A stretch of 32,071 nucleotides of DNA from Thiocystis violacea (GTDB lineage Bacteria > Pseudomonadota > Gammaproteobacteria > Chromatiales > Chromatiaceae). This document shows positions 26,865 through 32,071 of the stretch, one piece after another. The stretch covers positions 1 through 32,071 of the forward strand of contig NZ_NRRG01000052.1 in NCBI RefSeq assembly GCF_016583575.1. The letters are read 5' to 3'. The position numbers and the translations under genes are program-made. The stretch's first letter is position 1; each line of letters opens with the position of its first letter. The notes beneath the pieces were generated by a model that worked only from the letters and a program-made list of their open reading frames with translations, did not search any database and had not been told where the DNA came from.

Positions 26865-27392
26865 ATGCCATCCGAATCCTTGCCGGTTCTCGGCTTCGTC
26901 GCCCCCAGCGGGAGCGGCAAGACGACGCTATTGCGTCAGGTCGTCGCGGCGCTCCGTGTTAGGGGCGTTCGTGTCGGTTATCTCAAGCATGCCCACCATA
27001 CCTTCGACCTGGACCGTCCCGGCAAGGACAGCTTCGAAATCCGCGCGGCCGGCGCGGCTCAGACCCTATTGGCCTCGCGCGAGCGCTGGGCCTTGCAGGT
27101 CGAGAACGGGCTCAAGGGCGCCGATCCGGACCTATCGGAAATGCTGTCCCACTTCGAGCCAGCCGGACTCGACCTAGTGCTGGTGGAAGGTTTCAAGCAC
27201 GCCCGCTACGACAAGATCGAGGTCTACCGCACCGCCCTGGGACAGGCGCCGCTCTATCCATCGGATGGAGACATCATCGCCTTGGTGACGGACGACCCGC
27301 CCCCCGGCACCCCGCATCCGCCCATCCTGCCCTTGTCCGACATCGAGCCCCTGATCGACTTCATCCTCAGGCGAAGCGGACTCCCCAACTGA
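26865..27392 (+). CDS. mobB: Molybdopterin-guanine dinucleotide biosynthesis protein B
   Basis: A 175-residue P-loop GTPase that helps attach GMP to molybdopterin to form the bis-MGD cofactor used by AioA and other DMSO-reductase-family enzymes. The P-loop APSGSGKTT lies at 13-21, followed by the MobB marks LKHAHHTFDLDRPGKDS and LVEGFKHARYDKIEVYR. mobA is not adjacent. It is 40 bases after the HDOD gene and 3.3 kb beyond aioA, converging on the stress-protein gene. I see no AioR-type palindrome in front of it. Confidence 0.95.
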   Translation: MPSESLPVLGFVAPSGSGKTTLLRQVVAALRVRGVRVGYLKHAHHTFDLDRPGKDSFEIRAAGAAQTLLASRERWALQVENGLKGADPDLSEMLSHFEPAGLDLVLVEGFKHARYDKIEVYRTALGQAPLYPSDGDIIALVTDDPPPGTPHPPILPLSDIEPLIDFILRRSGLPN

Positions 27393-27502
27393 GAAAGCCC
27401 AGCCCACTCGACCAGCCGAGGAGTCATTCAACCGGGACAATCCCATCCGTGTCCGCCACTCACCAAAAGATCGCGAGCCGGGTCGAATCGTTTCACAACC
27501 TC

Positions 27503-27976
27503 TCAGGCCCGCGCCTCGGCGATCTTCACGCAGAGTACGTCACAGGTGGAGTCGCGCAAGACCTTACGCGCCGTCGATCCAAACAAACCAAGCAGACCAT
27601 GGCGCCCCCGGCTGCCGATGACGACCAGATCCACGTCCAACTCCGCTGCGGTTTCGTCGATGACATGTCCCACGCTGCCGATCCGGACCAATTGGTCGGC
27701 TGAATCGACCCCGAGTTGTTCGCCCAGGGTCTCCATCTGCCGTCTGGCTACCGCGATCAACTCCACTTCGAGTTCGGTCGAGTCCGGCAAGGCCATCTCG
27801 CCCGCATAGCCCAGATACGCGGATTCCATGACCGGCGGGACATACTCGATGACATGGAGGAGCGTCAGTCGCGCATCGAGAAGACGGCGCAACTGGATGG
27901 CACGCGCCACGACGGGGTCGCTTTCCGGCTCGAAATCGACCGCGAGCAACAGGCGCCGGTAGTATTCGGTCTCCAT
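27503..27976 (-). CDS. Universal stress protein (UspA family)
   Basis: A 157-residue single-domain Usp protein. It begins METEYYRRLLLAVDFEPESD and ends with the ATP-binding signature GSRGRHGLLGLFGST (G-2x-G-9x-G-S/T), so it is probably an ATP-binding type. I use ATG 27976 because AGAGG lies about 6 bases upstream and the family begins there; the longer open frame to 28081 has no family similarity. It converges on mobB with 110 bases between the stops, where I find no clear hairpin. Confidence 0.94.
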   Translation of the reverse strand: METEYYRRLLLAVDFEPESDPVVARAIQLRRLLDARLTLLHVIEYVPPVMESAYLGYAGEMALPDSTELEVELIAVARRQMETLGEQLGVDSADQLVRIGSVGHVIDETAAELDVDLVVIGSRGRHGLLGLFGSTARKVLRDSTCDVLCVKIAEARA

Positions 27977-28161
27977 CGCACACCTCTGGGGTTGTTCGAC
28001 AACAGCCAAAGTATAGGCGCGAATGCCACTAGATACCGGCCCCCAGGGCTGGCCGGGGTGACGGCTTATGTGGAAGGACATCGCCGGCGCGTTGCGTCAT
28101 CGCCCGATCTCGACGCGGGCCGCTAGGAAACCGGGCCACCGACGCCGACCGGATTGGCGAG

Positions 28162-28341
28162 CTATTCGTCGACCTCGACCACGATCCCTCGACCATCCGG
28201 GGCCTTGACGAGCACCAGCTTGCCAAGCGTCGGGTGACGCGCCGTGAAGACGGTGACGCCCGACTGGCTCTTCTCGCCAATCGGTTCGCTCTCATCCTTC
28301 AGGTCTTGAATCAGGGACGGCTCGGCTTCGATCAATCGCAT
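28162..28341 (-). CDS. Small conserved-looking protein of 59 residues, function unknown
   Basis: ATG 28341 has GGAGGA five to six bases upstream, a strong Shine-Dalgarno, and the frame runs 59 codons to a TAG. The product is acidic (MRLIEAEPSLIQDLKDESEP at the start, GIVVEVDE at the end) with an internal TARHPTLGKLVLVKAPDG stretch and no signal peptide. It sits 59 bases after the GlcG-like gene and about 185 bases before the stress-protein gene, all on the minus strand. The longer minus-strand frame at 28029-28295 overlaps it in another phase but is arginine/serine-rich and has no good start. I do not recognise the family. Confidence 0.65.
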   Translation of the reverse strand: MRLIEAEPSLIQDLKDESEPIGEKSQSGVTVFTARHPTLGKLVLVKAPDGRGIVVEVDE

Positions 28342-28400
28342 GGAGTCCTCCGACGCTGGGCTTGGATGCTGGGATTCATCGACAGGGGAGGGCGCTCCGA

Positions 28401-28901
28401 TCAGGTTCCCATGTCCAGCTCATCCTGGATCCTGGACACCCCGGCCTGGGCGCAGGCTTCGTCGGTCTCGCCGTCCGGGGCACCGCTGACGCCCACGCCG
28501 GCCACCAGGGACGAGCCGCCGACCAACACGGGAAGGCCGCCGGGCGACATCACTAGCCCCGGCACGCGCCCCACCGGGGTATCGGCGCGCGCGCTCATGG
28601 CCGAGGTCGCCGCGTTGAAGTTGACCGCCGTATAGGCCTTCATCTCGCTGATCCGGGCGGTGATGGGCGCGGCGATGGTGTCGCGCAGGGTGACCTGAAC
28701 CTGGCCTTCGCGATCGACCACGGTCACCGCGATCTGGATACCTTTCTCGCGACAGGCCGCGACCGCCCCTTCGGCGATCTTGACCGCCGCCTCAAGCGAC
28801 AACCGCTGCAATTGGACCACCATCGGCGACTCCTCCGCCATCGCCGGAGCCGCCAGACAGAGCAGGGCCAAGGCCGTCGTCAAGCGCTTTACCATTGCCA
28901 T
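28401..28901 (-). CDS. GlcG/HbpS-family heme-binding-like protein, exported
   Basis: A 166-residue protein with a signal peptide (about 1-22: MAMVKRLTTALALLCLAAPAMA) followed by a GlcG/HbpS (DUF336) domain: LSLEAAVKIAEGAVAACREKGIQIAVTVVD, then VGRVPGLVMSPGGLPVLVGG and GVGVSGAPDGETDEACAQAGV. Some members bind heme or small molecules; the substrate here is unknown. ATG 28901 has GAGGAG six bases upstream; ATG 28904 and 28895 are possible alternatives. The open frame to 28970 adds a hydrophilic stretch in front of the signal peptide and is rejected. It follows ispG by 77 bases in the same direction. Confidence 0.92.
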   Translation of the reverse strand: MAMVKRLTTALALLCLAAPAMAEESPMVVQLQRLSLEAAVKIAEGAVAACREKGIQIAVTVVDREGQVQVTLRDTIAAPITARISEMKAYTAVNFNAATSAMSARADTPVGRVPGLVMSPGGLPVLVGGSSLVAGVGVSGAPDGETDEACAQAGVSRIQDELDMGT

Positions 28902-28978
28902 CATCGTCTCCTCATCGGGCTGGTTATCGTTATCCCACATCGGAAAGGTATCAGGCAGGCGCCGGCGCATCCAGCGCC

Positions 28979-30226
28979 TCAGGGCCCCACGCCGGGCCGG
29001 TCGCCGTAACGCGACTCGATGTACTCATCCACCATGCGCTTGAACTGATCGGCGATGCCGTCGCCCTTGAGCGTGGCGACCTTCTCGCCATCCACGTAGA
29101 CGGGCGCGGACGGGCGCTCGCCACTGCCCGGCAGGCTGATGCCGATATTGGCGTGCTTGCTCTCGCCGGGGCCATTGACCACGCAGCCCATCACGGCCAC
29201 CTGCATGGTCTCCACACCCGGATACTGGGTGCGCCACACGGGCATCTGATCGCGCAGATAGGTCTGGATGTTCTGGGCCAGGTGCTGGAAAGTATCGCTG
29301 GTCGTGCGGCCGCAGCCGGGGCAGGCCGTGACCATGGGCGCGAAGGAACGCAACCCCATCGATTGGAGAATTTCCTGCGCGACCACCACCTCGCGGGTCC
29401 GGGACTCGCCCGGCGCCGGGGTCAGGGAGACGCGGATGGTGTCTCCGATGCCTTCCTGAAGCAGCACCGCCAGCGCCGCCGTGGAGGCCACGATGCCCTT
29501 GGAGCCCATGCCGGCCTCGGTCAGCCCAAGATGCAGCGCATAGTCGCCACGAGCCGCCAGCAGACGGTACACCGAGATCAGATCCTGAACCCCGCTCATC
29601 TTGCAGGAGAGGATGATCCGGCTCTTCGGCAGGCCCAGTTCCATGGCGCGCTCGGCGCTGGAGATGGCCGATTCGACCATCGCCTCGCGCATGATCTGGT
29701 CGCCATCCTTGGGGCGGGCCGAGCGGGCGTTCTCGTCCATCATCCGGGCCACGACCTCCTGATCCAGGCTGCCCCAGTTGACCCCGATGCGCACCGGCCG
29801 GTCGTAACGGCAGGCCAGCTCGATCATGGTCGCGAACTGGCTGTCGCGCTTTTCGCCCGCTCCGACGTTGCCCGGATTGATGCGGTACTTGGCCAGGGCC
29901 ACCGCGCACTCCGGATAGTCCGTCAGCAGCCGATGACCGTTGAAATGGAAATCGCCCACCAGAGGCACATCGCAGCCCTGGGCATCGAGCGCCTCGCGGA
30001 TCGCCGGTACCGCCTTGGCGGCCGACTCATGGTTCACGGTGATCCGCACCAGCTCGGAGCCGGCGAGCGCCAGCTCGGCCACCTGGCGCACGGTCGCCTC
30101 GACATCGGCGGTATCCGTGTTGGTCATGGATTGGACGACGATCGGTGAGAGAGCGCCGATGGTGACCGATCCAACGGTCACGGGCGAGGTCTGGCGTCTT
30201 TGGATGGGGGTTCGAGATGGACTCAT
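28979..30226 (-). CDS. ispG: 4-hydroxy-3-methylbut-2-en-1-yl diphosphate synthase
   Basis: Iron-sulfur enzyme of the MEP isoprenoid pathway that converts MEcPP to HMBPP. The 415-residue protein has the three [4Fe-4S] ligands Cys302 and Cys305 ([12 protein letters not shown]) and Cys348 ([10 protein letters not shown]), followed by the catalytic Glu355. The TIM-barrel part has VQSMTNTDT and NPGNVG. AAAAGG lies five bases before ATG 30226. An 82-base AT-rich spacer separates it from the upstream Nudix gene on the same strand. Confidence 0.97.
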   Translation of the reverse strand: MSPSRTPIQRRQTSPVTVGSVTIGALSPIVVQSMTNTDTADVEATVRQVAELALAGSELVRITVNHESAAKAVPAIREALDAQGCDVPLVGDFHFNGHRLLTDYPECAVALAKYRINPGNVGAGEKRDSQFATMIELACRYDRPVRIGVNWGSLDQEVVARMMDENARSARPKDGDQIMREAMVESAISSAERAMELGLPKSRIILSCKMSGVQDLISVYRLLAARGDYALHLGLTEAGMGSKGIVASTAALAVLLQEGIGDTIRVSLTPAPGESRTREVVVAQEILQSMGLRSFAPMVTACPGCGRTTSDTFQHLAQNIQTYLRDQMPVWRTQYPGVETMQVAVMGCVVNGPGESKHANIGISLPGSGERPSAPVYVDGEKVATLKGDGIADQFKRMVDEYIESRYGDRPGVGP

Positions 30227-30308
30227 GATGCCTTTTCCGCGGGTGCGATATGCCGAAGCCGTATTCTGACAGTCCAGTACGGCATTTTAATAGTGTTTTA
30301 GTCGGTTT

Positions 30309-31163
30309 TCAGGATGGCGGGGAGCGTAAGCCCCTAAGAATCTCCAGGTAATCGGGATCCGTCTGGGGGATCAGGCCATGCCTGACGAGAAAATCGATGA
30401 TCACCAGATTGCAGTTGAGCTTGAACTCGTCCGTATCGCGCACGATCTCGCGGACCTCTTCCACCGGCAGCCGATGGAAGGACTCGACCTCGCCATCGGT
30501 GCCGCGCGGCTGGAAATCCTCCGGCAGCTCCAGGTCGTAGCAATACATGACATCGGGCTTGAGTCCACGCTCGGAATCACGGCAATAGGTGATGGCCCCG
30601 ACCGCGACCGCCCGGTCGGCCAGCGCGCCCGGCATACCCGCCTCCTCCGCGCACTCCTTGCGCAGATTTTCCTCCAGGCTCAGGCCGTGCGGCAATCCGC
30701 CAGCGACGAGATTGTCCAGATACCCAGGGTAGAGCCGCCGGTCCGCCGAGCGTCGGCCGATCCACATCTCGATCCCGCGCGCGGTACGCACGAAACCGTT
30801 GAGGTGCTGACCGAAGGCCCGCATCCCGAAAAAGGGGGCGCAGGCCCGATCGATCAGACAACGGGCCTGCTCACGGTTGCCGGCGGTTACGGGATAGAGC
30901 TCGCCATGGAGATGGCTGACGACACCCTCCGCCTCCAGATGCCGGACCACCCCCGCCAGAACGGCGGTGCGACCGGCGAAATCATCGGGCGCGTTGATCC
31001 AGATGACGCCCTCGGCCGTGATCTCGAAATGCTCCGGCCAGCGCCTGAAATGATCCAGGGAGGACAGGCGCGGCAGGCCGAGACGTTCCCCGTCGAGCAG
31101 GAAGGGCGTGAAATCACGCGGATCCCAGGCATTGCAGGCGCGGATCTTATCGAGAAAGCTCAT
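30309..31163 (-). CDS. DUF4743-Nudix hydrolase
   Basis: A 284-residue protein with an N-terminal DUF4743 region (1-125: MSFLDKIRACNAWDPRDFTPF) and a Nudix domain whose box spans about 155-177 (GGLPHGLSLEENLRKECAEEAGM). The box has Lys-Glu for the usual Arg-Glu, as is typical of this subgroup of thiamine-pyrophosphokinase-linked Nudix enzymes. Substrate unknown; thiamine diphosphate analogues or nucleoside diphosphates are guesses from homologues. Start is ATG 31163, without a clear Shine-Dalgarno, and the insertion-sequence remnant begins 18 bases upstream, so its native promoter may have been displaced. Confidence 0.9.
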   Translation of the reverse strand: MSFLDKIRACNAWDPRDFTPFLLDGERLGLPRLSSLDHFRRWPEHFEITAEGVIWINAPDDFAGRTAVLAGVVRHLEAEGVVSHLHGELYPVTAGNREQARCLIDRACAPFFGMRAFGQHLNGFVRTARGIEMWIGRRSADRRLYPGYLDNLVAGGLPHGLSLEENLRKECAEEAGMPGALADRAVAVGAITYCRDSERGLKPDVMYCYDLELPEDFQPRGTDGEVESFHRLPVEEVREIVRDTDEFKLNCNLVIIDFLVRHGLIPQTDPDYLEILRGLRSPPS

Positions 31164-31167
31164 GGGT

Positions 31168-31536
31168 CTAGATCGGGATGTCGTAAGTTCTCAATAACTC
31201 ACGGCACAGCCTGTGCCGCAGATCCTGGACAACGAAGTGGCGATAGCCCTTGAAACACGGGCCAGGCGGCGGCGCCTGGGAGGGGGCCTTCAGGCAATTC
31301 TCATGAATCGGCAAGTCCGGCGTCTTGGACCGCTTGCCCATCGACTCGCGTTTGCCCTTCTCGCCCTTGAGCACCGCGACCTCATCGCGCAACGGTTGGA
31401 TAGTTTCCGCTTGCCTTTGGGTCTTCTCGGCCAGCGTTTCGATCAGCGCCACCAACGGCTCGATCCTCGGGGTGCGTTCCGCGTCGGGGATGTCAGGGAG
31501 TGCGATCGGGCTGGGCATGACGGCAGAACGATTCAC
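31168..31536 (-). pseudogene. Transposase N-terminal fragment, truncated
   Basis: A 122-codon frame that resembles the start of a transposase of the type common in Chromatiales: a coiled coil (LVALIETLAEKTQRQAETIQPLRDEVAVLKGEKGK, roughly residues 28-62), a basic stretch (GKRSKTPDLPIHENCLKAPS), then GPCFKGYRHFVVQDL. After this the frame goes directly into the terminal repeat and stops, so the catalytic domain is absent. The expected full size is above 400 residues. The family name is from memory; IS66-type TnpC N-termini look similar, so I do not name the family. Confidence 0.7.
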
Positions 31537-31616
31537 GGGAAACGATTGGGGAAGCGATGGGATACTCTAACGGATATCTGCCGCCAAGGCTGCCATGACT
31601 TATTGAGAAACTACCG
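31181..31616. mobile_element. Internally deleted insertion sequence with terminal inverted repeats
   Basis: The ends at 31181-31206 and 31591-31616, read inward, match at 20 of 26 positions, sharing TTCTCAATAA and GGCA. They enclose 436 bases that hold a transposase N-terminal fragment. No target duplication is clear. The size and the missing transposase centre suggest a non-autonomous remnant. It lies between the Nudix gene and crcB. Confidence 0.65.
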
Positions 31617-31627
31617 GCAGCCTTTGC

Positions 31628-31730
31628 AAGGCTCTGTTTTTAATCCTGTAAATCTTGAATAATCCTGTTGATCCCGTCCAGCTCCGGAGCTTTCGGTCGG
31701 TACGGACTTTCCCGGAAATCGCCTTATGAT
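31628..31730 (+). repeat. Dispersed repeat of about 103 bp, copy 2
   Basis: Matches 3207-3309 in the same orientation, with about a dozen differences. This copy lacks the left inverted arm seen in copy 1 (the AGGATT units at 3165-3203). It lies between the insertion-sequence remnant and crcB, ending about 72 bases before the crcB start codon. Confidence 0.85.
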
Positions 31731-31802
31731 GACGCATTTTTCAACACTGGAGGATCCGCGCTGGATCACGATCGCCGACCTCTTGGTTGACCGGAGGATG
31801 AC

Positions 31803-32071
31803 ATGAGTTTTCTGTCCGCGGTCGCGGTTTTCACGGGCGCCGGCTTGGGTGCGCTCTTGCGCTGGGTTCTGGGCAGTCGGCTCAATTCCATTGTTCCGAC
31901 GCTGCCCTTGGGTACATTGACGGCCAATCTCTTGGGCGGTCTGCTGATTGGACTGGCGATCGGCTGGCTCGCGCGTCATCCGGGGGTGCCGCCGGAGGTT
32001 CGTCTGTTCATCATCACCGGTTTTCTCGGTGGCCTGACCACCTTCTCGACCTTCTCGGCGGAGGTCGTGAA
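31803..32071 (+). CDS. crcB: Fluoride-specific ion channel CrcB/Fluc, 3' end cut off by the window
   Basis: Inner-membrane fluoride exporter channel, acting as a dual-topology dimer. Eighty-nine complete codons are visible. Landmarks are GALLRW near residue 16, the [14 protein letters not shown] helix with the conserved Asn, and [16 protein letters not shown] with the phenylalanines that line the pore. GGAGG lies about 6 bases before ATG 31803. I see no fluoride riboswitch in the 70 bases between the repeat and the start codon. Full-length members have about 125 residues, so some 35 are missing. Confidence 0.95.
   Translation, partial: MSFLSAVAVFTGAGLGALLRWVLGSRLNSIVPTLPLGTLTANLLGGLLIGLAIGWLARHPGVPPEVRLFIITGFLGGLTTFSTFSAEVV

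Noticed and set aside
28029-28295. 88-codon minus-strand frame overlapping the small 59-residue gene
   Set aside because: Composition is typical of an out-of-phase shadow and no Shine-Dalgarno precedes it.
31731-31802. Fluoride riboswitch before crcB
   Set aside because: I cannot find the conserved GGNGAUGG / CUGAUG pairing pattern in these bases.

Overview
The window is high-GC, densely coded chromosomal DNA from a gammaproteobacterium. The gene set and protein sequences look most like Chromatiales (purple sulfur bacteria and relatives); this is my recognition of family resemblance, since no rRNA, tRNA or photosynthesis gene lies in the window. No complete phage, plasmid or CRISPR structure is present. 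One decayed insertion sequence sits near the right end.

Layout from left to right. Positions 1-3063 (minus strand) hold the start of an unknown gene cut by the window edge, a SlyD-type FKBP prolyl isomerase, an HtrA-like lipoprotein protease without PDZ domains, and a PBP4-type D-Ala-D-Ala carboxypeptidase. A repeat-rich spacer (3165-3309) follows. Positions 3306-7984 are a tight biotin operon read on the minus strand (bioB-bioF-bioH-bioC-bioD), with a BirA-type operator over its promoter, and comF divergent from it. Positions 8925-15276 hold a membrane-anchored unknown protein, a gamma-carbonic anhydrase, and a transglutaminase next to a fused circularly permuted ATP-grasp/alpha-E protein and a DUF815-type ATPase.

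The centre (15526-23542) is an arsenite-oxidation locus. moaA (molybdenum cofactor step 1) converges on aioR-aioS-aioX (sigma-54 activator, sensor kinase, periplasmic arsenite-binding protein), which diverges from aioB-aioA (Rieske and molybdopterin subunits of arsenite oxidase). The aioB upstream region has a -24/-12 promoter and palindromes of the form GTTNC-N6-GNAAC. The same arrangement, two such palindromes followed by a -24/-12 promoter, is found upstream of moaA. This suggests that cofactor synthesis is switched on with the enzyme by the same arsenite-sensing system, and it is the main finding here. mobB, needed for the bis-MGD form of the cofactor, lies about 3.3 kb beyond aioA.

The right part holds ettA, an HDOD signalling protein, mobB, a universal stress protein, a 59-residue small gene, a GlcG/HbpS-type secreted protein, ispG, a DUF4743-Nudix hydrolase, a 436-bp insertion-sequence remnant with recognisable terminal inverted repeats, a second copy of the roughly 100-bp repeat seen next to bioD, and the start of crcB (fluoride channel), which runs off the end.
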